In this document: positions 22,464 through 36,219 of the stretch, piece by piece
Position numbering within the stretch: position 1 is the first letter of the stretch
Layout of the letters: each line of letters begins with the position of its first letter
Origin: Gelatoporia subvermispora B
Lineage: Eukaryota > Basidiomycota > Agaricomycetes > Polyporales > Gelatoporiaceae
Assembly: GCA_000320605.2 (NCBI GenBank)
Contig: KB445794.1
Span: 1,185,688-1,249,687, forward strand
Length of the DNA stretch: 64,000 nucleotides
Direction: 5' to 3'
Notes under the pieces: model-generated
Told to the model about the DNA's origin: nothing
The model's database searches: none
The model's input: only the letters and a program-made list of their open reading frames with translations
Program-made: the position numbers and the translations under genes

Positions 22464-23736
22464 ATGGCTCCGTCGACGTCCGCCGCGCTCCGTGTGCTCG
22501 CCTTTGCTGCTATCCTGGTCGCGCCCGCACACGCCGTCCCCGCACCCGCGTCGAGGCTCACGGCACGCCAGTCGATCACCGCGGCGTCGCAGTCGCAGAT
22601 CGACTCGTACACGCCGTACACGTACTACGCGAGCGCGGGGTACTGCGCTGCATCCGCGACGCTCGCGTGGGACTGCGGTGCGAATTGCGAGGCAAACCCT
22701 GGCTTCGAGCCGACGGCGTCGGGAGGCGACGGGGACGACACGCAGTTCTGTAAGCGGGCCTCGTCTCGGCTGTGTGCGAAGTTGACCTGGAAGCTCACCG
22801 CCGACGCCACATGCAGGGTTCGTTGGGTATGACCCCTCGTTGCAGAGCGTCATTGTCTCGCACCAGGGCACCGACCCGAGTGAAATGTACGTTGCGCTGT
22901 TTGTTGGAGTTGCTGCACAGCTTCAAGTCGCTAGTTTACAGAGAGCCCATCCTCACGGACGGGGATATTAAAATGACTACGCTCAGTTCGTCTCTGTTCC
23001 CCGGACTCAGCTCAAGCATCGAAGTGCATGAGGGCTTTGCGGATGCCCAGTCTAGGTATGAGACCCCTCAATTGTTGCGGGAGGATGCCCCATCTGACGA
23101 CGTGTATAGCACTGCTTCGGATGTCCTGAGTGCTGTTCAGACCACCTTGTCCGAACACGGCGCGTCGCATGTGACGGCTGTCGGGCACTCCCTGGGTAAG
23201 TCACAAAACAAGTCGATAGACATTCGAAATAGAGAAGGGCTCACATTGGACCGCAGGTGCTGCTATCTCTCTCCTGGACGCGGTTTATCTTCACGTCCAG
23301 CTTCCTATGACTACCGTGTCGTTCATTGGTTACGGTCTTCCACGAGTACGTGCACTTATCATCCGGTGTGGCACGTAGACTGAGGTTGGTTATTTCCACA
23401 GGTCGGTAACCAAGACTTCGCAAATTATGTCGACGGTCAGCCCATCTCCGTGACGCACATCAACAACGAAGAAGATTTCATTCCGATCTTACCTGGTATG
23501 TTCCTCGGCTTCGTGCACCCCTCGGGTGAAGTGCACATCGAGGATTCCGGCGAGTGGGCCAATTGCCCAGGTACGCTTGCGATTTACTCCAGATTTTAAT
23601 GATGCAGAGTGTTGACATGGCGCTAGGTCAAGACAACCCGAGCACACAGTGCATCGTCGGAGATGTGCCTGAAATTTGGGATGGTGACGAGTCGGACCAC
23701 GACGGTCCTTACAACGGCGTTGAAATGGGCTGTTAG
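22464..23736 (+). CDS. secreted class 3 (alpha/beta hydrolase) lipase
   Basis: Spliced gene of about 300 residues. The N-terminus is a clear signal peptide (VLAFAAILVAPAHA) followed by a short pro-region (VPAPASRLTARQ). Then come the conserved YCAAS...WDCGANC and FVGYDPSLQSVIVSHQGTDP, with VHEGFADAQSS. The nucleophile elbow is GHSLG, split after the CTG G by a gtaagt intron. The acid residue lies in NNEEDFIPILP and the histidine in PSGEVHIEDSGEW, followed by NCPGQDN, CIVGDVPEI, DGDESDHDGPYNGVEMGC and the stop. This is the standard Lipase_3 catalytic triad (Ser-Asp-His) with the usual cysteines. It would hydrolyse triacylglycerols or feruloyl-type esters outside the cell. All joins keep frame with GT...AG ends. 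Confidence 0.93.
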
Positions 23737-24159
23737 AATATTCTGGTTTCAGTCATGGTTTCTTTGTCAGGGGAATTTTGGGATTGTTCTGTAGCATCAT
23801 GTTTTGTATCACAATTCGGTTCGAACACTGAGCTCAAGTGCGTCAGCGAAGTACCTGACCTTGCTCTCGCCGACGCGTCACGTAGGGCAGGCGTCTGATG
23901 CGCGACGCGACCTTCGATCACGTGCGTCGCGCATCTTCCACACTGGCACTTGAATCGAGATATGCGGACAAGTTCTCAACTTCACGCTCTCCCCCCCAGT
24001 CCTGAGAGCCTTCCTAAGCCTCGATAGTACTGCTCAAGGCCCCTAACTCTATACCGACATCACGAGTTGAGTGGTGAATTTTTGACGTAAGATGATAATG
24101 TCGAAACCAATGCAAGTGAACGTTCTCTCATCCAGCCACCACCCCGAGTTAACGCTACC
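23737..24159. other. intergenic, no gene seen
   Basis: 3' flank of the lipase and promoter of the TBCB gene; nothing recognisable. Confidence 0.6.
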
Positions 24160-25079
24160 ATGTCCAGCACAGTCACAGTCTTTGTGCTGTCCTCACAAAC
24201 GCGGTCCGAAAGGCGCTTCGATCTGCACACTACCGTTGATCAACTCAAGGTACGTTACAAAGCTCTTGGTGGAAATCTGGTCACTGACAGAGTTGCATCT
24301 GTTCAGAACAAGCTCGAGCTTATCACTGGCATTCCAGTGCAGAATCAGTCCATAGCTGTGCATAGCTCAGAGACGGATGCCACACCACTCCGTGCCCTGG
24401 ACGATGATAGCAAGCCTCTAGGCTACTATGGTGTCTCTGACTGGCAAGTCCTGAGGGTATGTCCGGCCTGGATGTGCGATATCGAGCTGACGCAGCGTAG
24501 TTGACTGATCTAGACCCGACGACCTCCGTAGTGGGACAACTGGGCGACATCTCCCAGGTCGAGAAGTTTGAGCTGAGCAAGGAGGAGTACGCCCAGCGGC
24601 AAGGTCTGCTCGTTCAGCTTGTCTCCAGTCTTGTTTGTCTGCTCACGCGCTGCATGTAACCAGACACTGTCCTCGCATATAAGCAACGCAACAAGATCGG
24701 TCGCTTTGCTGAGAAAGATGCAGAACAGCCCGAGTTGCCTACACCTCAAGTTGACATATCTGTCGGAGCGAGATGCGAGGTGGAGTCCACAGAAGAGGAC
24801 TTCCACAAACGCGGCACGGTTCGGTTCGTGGGCCCGACGAAGTTCGCAAAGGGTGTCTGGGTTGGTATCGAATTCGATGAACCCATAGGCAAGAACGATG
24901 GCTCGTGAGTACCACCCTAGTCTCAACGCCGAGGTGGCTGATCGTTCCTTGCTGGCAGTGTGCAAGGCGAGCAATACTTTACATGTCCACCAAGTCATGG
25001 CGTCTTTGTGAAGCCAGACAGAGTGAAGGTTGGCGATTTTCCTGTCGAGGAAATTGACTTCGACGACGAGGAAATGTGA
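24160..25079 (+). CDS. ALF1: tubulin-folding cofactor B (TBCB/Alf1)
   Basis: Five exons, about 235 residues. An N-terminal ubiquitin-like domain ([20 protein letters not shown]...[16 protein letters not shown]...MYG-type [13 protein letters not shown]) is followed by a linker with [20 protein letters not shown] and [10 protein letters not shown]. The C-terminal CAP-Gly domain has [39 protein letters not shown] and the [15 protein letters not shown] segment. The GKNDG motif binds the EEY/F-type tail of alpha-tubulin or TBCE. The protein ends DDEEM, close to the DEI/EEI-type C-terminus of the family. It works with TBCE in folding and dismantling alpha/beta-tubulin dimers. Introns are short with GT...AG ends. 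Confidence 0.94.
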
Positions 25080-25468
25080 GGCGTCATACGCTCGTTCTCT
25101 CGTTCGCCGCGTCCATGTACTTAGCGCTTAGCGCTTAGTATCGGAGCTTAGTGAGATTTCCACGCGCACTACCACACTTTGTGGTTTTCTTCGAAGATGT
25201 TAGTCAGATACCATCATAGTTGCTATGTACTATATGTTTTGCGAGAAAAACATAACTGCATACGTGGAGAAAGGGAACCTGCTCGAACAGACTCGAAGGA
25301 GCTGGGGTCGTGACCTTGGTAAGGAAGTCGTAAGATTCCCACGCCCCCGCATGACGCCCAAGTGAGGACGCGCGTCGCTCTCGACCTCAACCCCATAAAG
25401 GTCCGCTCTTCCTCATACCGCACGACCTTTCTTCCTTTTCATCTATTCACGACACCTTACAACTACAA
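25080..25468. other. intergenic, CDC48 promoter
   Basis: No gene seen; contains a run of GCTTAG(C/T) repeats near 25123-25149 (agcgcttagcgcttag) and the promoter side of CDC48. Confidence 0.5.
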
Positions 25469-28213
<2,745 letters not shown>

Positions 28214-28674
28214 GGGTCTGGTGGACTGTACGGATGGGCGTTTTGTTTCTTGCATGTCTATTTCGCGAAAATGATTAGAGACCGCTGAGCTTGTAGTTTA
28301 CTTCCATCACAATGCACATTCCTCGCTTTCAATCTGACGTTTGCTGGTGATTGGCCCGTCGATTAGTTGGGTAAAATCGTGTCCGTTTTTATTGGGTGAG
28401 TTTGGCGCGCCGAGTCCACGCTAGACTGTATGACGCGGTATGCGCCAAAGCTGTAGAATGGACACCGGTGATGGTCCTGCGGGGCTGCGCCAGGAACTTG
28501 AGGGTCGTCTCCTACCCTGTCTCCCCCCTTCATGTTTTATTTCTGATTCTTTCTCCCTTGGATACATACCACCGCCTCTCGCGTTCAAGCCTTCAGCCCT
28601 CATCTCCGCCGTCGCTATTTCTGACACTCACTTCATTTCGATTCCCTTGAATCCGCGCCGCGGGCACCGATTAG
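28214..28674. other. intergenic, no gene seen
   Basis: 3' flank of CDC48 and promoter of the DGAT2 gene. Pyrimidine-rich stretches (28510-28560) precede the DGAT2 start. Confidence 0.55.
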
Positions 28675-30588
28675 ATGGAGGCTCGGAGAGCATTTACTTC
28701 TGCAACCCGCACCCTGTCTACTTCATCTCTTCGAAGCCATCTCTCCTCACTGTCTGCGACACCCTTACGCCCTCTAGCCAATGTACATGCCAATATCGAG
28801 TCAGTATCACTCTACTGGTGCAAGCTGGGGTGTTAGTCGCGCTGTGGCTGATCGCATCCGTGCAGCTTCGCGCCGGCCAAGATCCCCAGGAAGAGGAGAC
28901 TGCAGACACTTGCCGTTGCCGTATGGTCCACGGTAATAGTATGGTCCACATTCGTGTTCTTGCTACTCCTGTGAGTGTCGCCGTCTGCTTGATCCGGGCC
29001 AAACGCTAAACCTCTGCCCGGCTTGCCGCCCCGTGCTTCAGCTCCTTTCCTCAAACATGGCCGTTCCTCGCAATCTACGTGTTTTGGGTGCTCTACATCG
29101 ACCAAAGCCCCGAACGGGGAGGTCGCATTAGCCCATGGGTCCGCCGCCTGTCCTTCTGGCGCTACTTCGCGGACTACTACCCCGCTTCGTGAGCCTTTCA
29201 TCCATCCCCAGCACATCAGAAGCCCATTAACATGGGGTCCATTGCATTCGTTGCACAGGACATTGAAGGTCTGTGGGGATACATTGTGAAGCACTTCAGG
29301 GCTGATCCTGAGCACCGTGTGACATCAGACGTGCGATCTCCCTGCAGACAGACCCTATGTGTTTGGATACCATCCTCACGGTGAGCTACGACTTGCACGC
29401 ACTGTGTAACTCTGTTCGCGATGTTGATTTTCCACTTTAGGTATCATCGGCATGTAGGTCTTCTTGTGCAATTCCATATGACGATTCCATATGTCGGAGC
29501 GCTCATATCATCGTGCAGGGGCGCGATATGCACATTCGCAACTGAGAGTACGTTCGCACGTCTCGCAGTACAACACAGCAATTGACAAGACCTACGTATC
29601 CCTGCAGGCACAGGCTTCTCGCAATACTTCCCGGGGATTACGCCTCACTTACTCACGCTTGCGTCGAACTTCCGCGTGCCATTCTACCGCGAGATTATCC
29701 TCTCCATGGGCATATGCTCCGTGAGCAAGCGCTCGTGCTCGAACATTCTCAAGGGCGGTGCGGGCCAGGCTATCACCATCGTCGTAGGTGGTGCTGCGGA
29801 GAGTCTTAGCGCGCGACCGGGCACGGCGGACCTGACGCTCCGCAAGCGGTACGTGGTGGAGTCGGATGGTATGATTCAGTCTTTGACCCTGCAGCATTGC
29901 ACAGCTTGGGTTTCATCAAGCTTGCCATACAGCATGGGTAAGCTGCACGGAGTTCCGCATTTGGACCACTGTTAACCTCTCGATGTCACAGAGCGGACCT
30001 TGTCCCTGTCTTCTCCTTTGGAGAGAACGATGTGAGGACGCTTTGATTGGAGCTTTCTAGCGAGCTAATCGCGAGGACATAGATCTACCAACAAATGCCC
30101 AACGAGAAGGGTACGACGGTGTACACGCTGCAGAAGAAGTTTCAGAACGTCTTTGGCTTTACGCTTCCTCTTTTCCATGGACGTGGACTACTAAATTGTA
30201 GGTCTCGCCTGCTACACTTCCGTAGGGAAACTAAGTATAACCCAATGTGCTTTCAGACAACCTTGGCTTGATGCCATACCGTAGACGAATCGTGGCTGTC
30301 GGTAAGTCGATGAGACGGCACAAGTGTGACTCCAACATCTCGCTGAGTGCTCATCATTCTACAACCAGTGGGACACCCCATTCATGTTGAGAAATGCGAG
30401 AAGCCGACATTGGAAGAGATCACAAGAATTCAGCAAAAATATATCGAAGAGCTGATGTGGTACGTTGTAGCATCATGTCAAGGTCCGTTGTGTTCCAGTA
30501 CAGTGCTCACCATCTGTGCAGGATTTGGAACACGTACAAGGACGAGTATGCGCGGACCCGGAAACGAGAACTGAGCATTGTCGAGTGA
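28675..30588 (+). CDS. DGA1: diacylglycerol O-acyltransferase, DGAT2 type
   Basis: Spliced gene encoding triacylglycerol synthase of the DGAT2 family. Exon 1 (28675-28799) adds a Ser/Arg-rich extension (MEARRAFTSATRTLSTSSLR) before FAPAKIPRKRRLQTLAVAVW, which opens the hydrophobic hairpin (VIVWSTFVFLLLL, LAIYVFWVLYID). Catalytic landmarks follow: the YVFGYHPHG motif with its histidine (HPHG), FATESTGFSQYFPGI, FRVPFYREIILSMGICSVSK, the GGAAESLSARPG block and KLAIQHGADLVPVFSFGEND. The end is RRIVAVVGHPIHV...EELMWIWNTYKDEYARTRKR. The enzyme makes triacylglycerol at the ER and lipid droplets. The join near 29189-29330 is uncertain: TLKV(Y)RPYVFG is the best in-frame reading. It converges on the thioesterase-like gene. 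Confidence 0.92.
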
Positions 30589-30934
30589 TACTCGAATGTT
30601 ACCCTGGAGCTCTGGCCGTTTATCTTTAGATTGGATCTATCATAATTGGATTCAGACCCTTTGGCATTTTACTCGTGCACGAAGTCTGCGTGAAGATCGG
30701 GGTTCCGTATGTGCCTGGATTATGCTGCGATAGGCTGTGATCGAACGCTATGTACAATCAAGTGAAGTTCCGGCATTCAAGGAGAAAGCCGGTAGATTCA
30801 AGTTGGACATAAGGCTATGATCGCGATATACGTCGTGGCCCTTGAAATTATGGCACAATCAAGCTGTGTACCGAGGTCCCAAATGAATCTCTGATCTATA
30901 TATATACGTATATACAACGCTTCCCCCTTTGCAC
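30589..30934. other. convergent 3' intergenic
   Basis: Shared 3' region of DGAT2 and the thioesterase-like gene; contains an AT-rich 14-bp palindrome TATATACGTATATA at 30901-30914. No gene seen. Confidence 0.6.
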
Positions 30935-32036
30935 TCAGATAGAGATCCGATCTCGCCGGGAGATCCTGCGGTCCAGAATCTCCCTCACCTTCTTGCCAGG
31001 ATCGCACTTCTGTAGCTTGTCGTAATCATACCACACAAGAATGGAGTCGCACGTTGTGACAACCCGCTTGTGCGCGTACGAGTAGATGGCGCCTGAGAGG
31101 TGGAAGTGCGACCACGACAGCGTGGGCCGCGTGCCGGTGTGCACCTTGTGCGCGACCAGTAACGTGTCCGGGAAGGTAACGGGAGCCTTGTAGTCGATGG
31201 AGATACTCTTGAGGATAAGCCCGACACCCTTAGCGCGAAGGATGGCCGCCTCCCGTTGTGGCCCACCGATCTCGCGTGCGAGCGCTTGCATCCACTGTAT
31301 ACGGGACGACTCGAAGAAACGGACTGTAGACAGAATCAGAAATGGTGGATATGACATGAGAGGATGTCATGCATACCATAACGGACGTTGTTGACATGTC
31401 TGAAGATCCCATCGTCAGTTGTTGGGAGGGCTAGTGTGGTTGCAGGCGACTCACTGGAACGCATCGTGGTCTCCCCACACCACCTTCTGCTCCCAGAAGC
31501 TGTCGGGGTCAAACCCCCCTTTGATCATATGCTCCCTTGCCCTCTCTTCGATGCTCTTTGATGGGTGCGACGGCTTCAATAACGTCCATTTCTCTGCCAT
31601 GGACAACGGTGTAGCATTTGGCTCTGGCTTTGTGGTAAGGGGTGATTCCCCTGTGGGTGCGGATTGATCCTGCGAAGAGAGAGACTCCTCGGGGAGGCCT
31701 ACAGGAGTGTTGCTCGCAGATGTGTGCAGCAGCTCAGCATCTGGCGGAGGATCCGGGGAGGCTGGACCTTGGGTTCCCGGGGGAAGGTGGAAGGGAGAAG
31801 AGGGGTCGCGGAATGCATCCTGCAACGCCTACTAGACCAGGAAATGCATTCAGCTTTGAATGATACTTGCTCATAGCATTGATTCGATAATCATGGAGTG
31901 GTACACTGACCTTGATAGACGAATACGATCGTGCACTCCCGGAATAAGGTTTCCTAGCAGATCTTATGCTACAGCTTCCAACAAAAGCTTGACAACGCAG
32001 GGCAGACAAAGAGAGAGCAGTTGCATTCGATAGCAT
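30935..32036 (-). CDS. mitochondrial-type 4HBT thioesterase-like protein
   Basis: Four exons, about 310 residues. The N-terminus (MLSNATALSLSALRCQAFVG...RSARKPYSGSARSYSSIK) is rich in Ser, Ala and Arg with no acid, as in a mitochondrial targeting peptide. Next comes ALQDAFRDPSSPFHLPPGTQ and a Pro/Ser-rich linker. The hotdog domain starts KVVWGDHDAFQ and HVNNVRY, carrying the D and N residues of the 4HBT_2 active site. It continues RFFESSRIQWMQALAREIGG, ILKSISIDYKAPVTFPD, then SHFHLSGAIYSYAHKRVVTT and CDSILVWYDYDKLQK. By fold it would hydrolyse an acyl-CoA or related thioester, probably in mitochondria; the substrate is unknown. The intron splitting HVNNVRY from VRFFESS is short. Confidence 0.88.
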
Positions 32037-32349
32037 GACCGCACGCCGCATGCACGCACGCAAACAAAGATACGAACGATACTGAGCAAGTAAGCTGGTG
32101 TATATCGTCGCCCGAAGGAGGTGGATGAGCGTCCCGAGGGCCGAGGTACAATTGAGCGCCCGTCGGCGCTCACGGCCGTGCGGGTGTCGATCAGCCATCC
32201 TCTGTCTCTGCCTCCACTTCTGTCGCAGCAATCAGCGACCAGCGGTCTGCGACTCTCCATCCTCCTGTGCTCATCTGCGGGAGTACTCGGCGTGCTCCTG
32301 CTTGGACTCTACAGTTGACTAGTATTCTCTACTGGTCACCGCCGTCGAG
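32037..32349. promoter_or_regulatory. divergent promoter, thioesterase-like / YTP1-like
   Basis: About 310 bases between divergent start codons. No gene seen and no clear TATA box. Confidence 0.45.
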
Positions 32350-34405
32350 ATGCCTCCGAAAGGAGCGGTTATGATGGGCTCTCTCCCTGTTGTCTTGCTC
32401 GCGCTCATTCTCCCCGTGCTCGCACATGAACATCACAATGAGCTCACAGAGGAGCAGACAAATGCACCCGTGGACAGCATACTATGGATACATATGACGC
32501 TGCAAGCACTTGTCTGGGGTGTACTCTTCCCGATTGGCATGGTCCTTGGTCTCTCGCGGAGTCGTTGGCATGTACCATTGCAGGTGCGGATATTCTGCCA
32601 CCCTATTCGGTTCATGCAACAACTTAAACCATTTGACTCGAAATAGAGCGCCGGGTTCGCACTAACGGCTGGTGGCTACATTCTCGGTCATTCGCATGGC
32701 GGACGTCAATTTCTAGCCGGCGCACACGGAAAGATGGCGAACATTCTCTTCGCTCCCATTGCTCTGCAACTCCTCCTCGGCATATACCTGAAGCTCCACA
32801 TACACGAGAAGACCATCCGCCCATGGGCTGTACGTGCTCACGGAGTGGTGGGCAAGGCCTATCCTATCTTGGGATGGACACAGATGCTGTTTGGCGCTAT
32901 CGCTTTCAGGAGATACTGTAGGGGAGATAACCTTGGTCAATGTCTGGCGCATTATATCATGGTATGTACACACTAATTGAGGGTAGTGGGATATGCAGTC
33001 CCACTGGTGCATATCGCATCTCATGTACGTCATAGGGAAGCGGTTTCATTGCGTATGGGATCATCATGGCTATCCTTCTCCTGGTGGGAGAAGCTTGGGT
33101 ACGCAGAAGTGGTCGTAGCCCTGAGTGGTGGGATTCGTGGGTGATCATGGTCTGGGTGAGTGCTTCGTGACTGAACTCCTCGCTCCTGTGAGGCTCATGG
33201 GATATACAGGGCATCGGTAAGTAGCCTATCACGATCACTTACAAACCTGTACTCATACCATACAGTCAACACATTCACGGAGCATCGTGGATCGACATGG
33301 TCTGTGAAAGACATGCAACACACGTATGTACCATACTACGCGGACTGGCATCTATATTGACATTTTTGCACAGAATTCTGGGTATCTTGTGTATGTTGTG
33401 ATGGGACGGCAGTCGTCGCGTTGCCATTGACGCTACATTTACAGGGTGGACCGGCGGTGCGCTAGGAATTTTCCTCTCCCGCAACAACCAGGTGCATACT
33501 CTCGCTCGGCCTTACATCATGCGTTCGCTAATATACCTTTGCAGAGATCCGTGGTTCCCTCCCTCATGTGAGACATAAGTCCGTATCGCCCCTTGATTCG
33601 ACAACTCACTTCTTGTTCAGCATCATTCTTACTGGTTGGGCAATGTCTGACCACGCGCAAGCTTTGATGATCTCCACCAAAGTAAGACTTCCAAGTTCCT
33701 GATCCGACCAACCGCCGATTAACGCATGCTGCATCAGGTTCATGCGATCTTCGGCTACACGCTCATGTCCGCAGGTCTAGCACGCATTATCGAAGTTTCC
33801 TTCATTGTACCGAAATTCGCTCCATTGGACGGGCCTGCTACGGATGGTGATAATCATAGTGAGCATACGCTTGCCGATTCCGGGAAGGAGGACGGTACTG
33901 GTATCGCCGGAGCTGCCAAAACCTTCCGTCACTTGCCCCCATTCGTGAGTCCTCGTCGACCTGATTCTGAGACGCCCATTGATGGAGGAATCCGCCCCAC
34001 CAGTTGCTCGTATCTGCAGGGTATGTTCTGAGACATTATACTCAGGAATAATATGACTAACCACGGGGCAGTCTTCTGTTTATGTCCGGAACGGATGAAG
34101 AACTCGATTACGCGAATGACGAAGGCATGGACCATGTCACCTATGTCCTCATCATGTTCAGGTTCGTTCACTATCATCTTTTATTGATGCAGCTTGCTCA
34201 GAGCACAACTAGCTTGGCATTTATTGTGTACACACTTACTGTCTCCCTCATCCACTTGTACACCGTGAGCGGTCGCAACGCCGGCTCTTCCACAAACACA
34301 CAAAATGGCATCGAGCTGGAGCCACGTTCAAAGTGGTATGCTCCAGTTCCTGGCGCGGATGTCGAGGCGGAAACGCATGTATTGGGGGATATAGATGATG
34401 ACTGA
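32350..34405 (+). CDS. YTP1: YTP1-like membrane protein (DUF2427 + Ytp1 domains)
   Basis: Spliced gene of about 480-500 residues. A signal-like N-terminus ([18 protein letters not shown]) precedes EHHNEL. The cytochrome b561-like DUF2427 region follows: [40 protein letters not shown] and [21 protein letters not shown]. His residues in the HM, HGK and HGVVG positions match those that could hold heme in b561 relatives. The Ytp1 domain has [67 protein letters not shown] and [20 protein letters not shown]. The end is a soluble acidic tail ([20 protein letters not shown]). The family is fungal, its role is unclear, and resemblance to mitochondrial electron-transport proteins has been noted. I infer an endomembrane redox role at most. 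Confidence 0.88.
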
Positions 34406-34686
34406 GTTCCCGTGTAGACTCGCATGTATTCCCTCACTCTGTTGTTCCTCTATTGTTGTATATGAGTTCGCATATTTAGATTCCTGGATTCCAGTCACTT
34501 TGGTACACATTCACTCATTCGAACATTAATTGGTCGATTTGTCGTGCGGACACGTAATGACATACATTTCTCCGCTACAGCGTCCTCGGATGGTGATTAC
34601 AGGGTGATTTGGGCTACAACTTGCGCTGGAATGTTACGTGATGCATAATTCGAAAGCTCGGGATGCTTAGCGTAGCCGTTGGCTGT

Positions 34687-35730
34687 TCAATCATCCTCCG
34701 ACTCGTACTCCATTTGCACATCCTCATCGTACCTTTGAGGCTCACTTGGGCCTAACACGGTGGATAACCAGTCATGACCACGCTGCGCGGGACGAGTAGC
34801 ATCTACGAACTGTTCGCTGACTGATTGTGTACCGGAAGAGGCTGAGCTATCAGGGCTCCCGCTAGACCCGATAGTCGGAGATGGAGGAACCTCTTGTTTG
34901 ATGACATTGACCAAGATGCCCGAGCCAACCGGGAAGGTCACAACGACCGGGCTCTCAGGCGGTCCCGCCTGCACAACGACGTATTGTCCCTCCCCGAGGC
35001 CCGGTATCGGGAGGACCTGGGTGCTTTTGCCGTAGTGCGTAACTACGCCAGAAGCACCACGGGTGACGAACAGCGCGTGTTCTGAGGCGTCTGGGCTGGA
35101 ATGCATCATGCTTGCATTCTCCTTGTCGAATGTGCCACTGGGGATGGGAGTGGCCAGTTGAGCGCTTGTGTCGACTTTGAGTGGCCCGGGCGTCTGCGGC
35201 TGAGCCACTGGCGGGCTCGAGTGGCGAGCCACCTTGTACTCTGTCGGTGTCGCGATATGCCAGTCGAGAGCCCGCTCGTATGGCGCCGTCGCGGCAGCCT
35301 CGACAAGCTCGTTGAACGAACCGCGGTGCAAATCGTCCGCGGGTCCTTGGGTGTCCGCGTTGCGCTTGATCCCGCGACGGTTGCGGGGAGGCTTCGCGGA
35401 AGCCTCGATGGGTTTAGCGTTGAACTTAGCTTGAGCTTTAGCAGCGGCTGCTGCCTTGCGGCGAGCCCGCTCGGGGTTGGGCCCGTACTTATAGTCAGGG
35501 TTGGCGAGCTCGAACTCGTGCTTCTCAACGGTCGCCCGCGCGATGAAGGTAGCCTTGACTTCATCACTTTCTTGCCTCCACATCTCCCCGATCGCCTTGG
35601 ATAGCTTGGTCTGCTCCTTCCGGGACTCGGGCTGCGCCTCGACGATCTCGGAAACCTTTTCGGAGCGGTATATCATGAACGCATTGGAGGGCTTCTTGAC
35701 GCGCTCCTCCTTAGTGCCAGAGCCACGCAT
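34687..35730 (-). CDS. HMG-box transcription factor
   Basis: A single-exon frame of about 347 residues from the ATG at 35730 (MRGSGTKEERVKKPSNAFMI). The HMG box spans roughly residues 9-80: VKKPSNAFMIYRSEKVSEIV, KLSKAIGEMWRQESDEVKA and FELANPDYKYGPNPERARRK. The sequence is of the sequence-specific MATA_HMG/SOX-like kind, with basic residues after the box (KAAAAAKAQAK; PPRNRRGIKRN). The remaining chain is Pro/Ser-rich and ends in an acidic tail (DEDVQMEYESEDD), suggestive of an activation region. There is no HD1/HD2 or pheromone-receptor neighbour, so I do not call it a mating-type gene; it resembles regulators such as PRF1 or ROX1-like proteins only in general layout. The frame is open further upstream without an ATG, so an additional 5' exon is possible. 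Confidence 0.85.
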   Translation of the reverse strand: MRGSGTKEERVKKPSNAFMIYRSEKVSEIVEAQPESRKEQTKLSKAIGEMWRQESDEVKATFIARATVEKHEFELANPDYKYGPNPERARRKAAAAAKAQAKFNAKPIEASAKPPRNRRGIKRNADTQGPADDLHRGSFNELVEAAATAPYERALDWHIATPTEYKVARHSSPPVAQPQTPGPLKVDTSAQLATPIPSGTFDKENASMMHSSPDASEHALFVTRGASGVVTHYGKSTQVLPIPGLGEGQYVVVQAGPPESPVVVTFPVGSGILVNVIKQEVPPSPTIGSSGSPDSSASSGTQSVSEQFVDATRPAQRGHDWLSTVLGPSEPQRYDEDVQMEYESEDD

Positions 35731-36219
35731 GTGATGTGAGGATGGGGAATGACACGGAGGTTCGGGTGGTTTGGGTCGACTGACGTATGCGGCGCACAAA
35801 CGTTAACAGGAGAAAGAAGCGATAGTCTTTGTTTCCACTGCTTAAATCTTAGAGATGGCCTACGTTTTTGGCACAGCCACAATTCTCCCGCTTCGTACCA
35901 GAGCACGTTATGGTGCGAATATCACAGCGAGGCGTGACTTACTTGCATTGCATCTAATCTGCTAGGCATTGTCCACTCTTTCGAGGTATCAGGGCCATGG
36001 GAATAAGCGCGAAGACCTCCATTGTCAGAGAGCGCGCAAGTAATATCAATACTATGACCATGGCCATCTCTAGTGAAATGATTAACGGGCGAGTTCCCGT
36101 AGATGGGCAAAACGACAAGGACGGGTGAACTCACATGTACAGGAACTACTAGACTGTTATTGCATAGATCACCAGTGAGAATCTAGTGTAGTGGGACAGA
36201 CCAGCCTTCAAGGTGAACT
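35731..36219. other. intergenic, HMG-box promoter side
   Basis: Promoter of the HMG gene and 3' flank of the methyltransferase. A short minus reading (MPSRLDAMQ then a gtaagt-like donor, 35940-35966) could be an upstream exon of the HMG gene, but its phase does not fit the best acceptor. Confidence 0.45.

Noticed and set aside
22128..22871. Minus-strand Arg-rich frame of 247 codons
   Set aside because: Antisense to the GC-rich signal-peptide exon of the lipase; Arg/Gly composition is typical of a shadow frame.
34687..35730. HMG-box gene as a mating-type locus
   Set aside because: Basidiomycete mating loci are built on homeodomain pairs or pheromone/receptor genes; none is adjacent.
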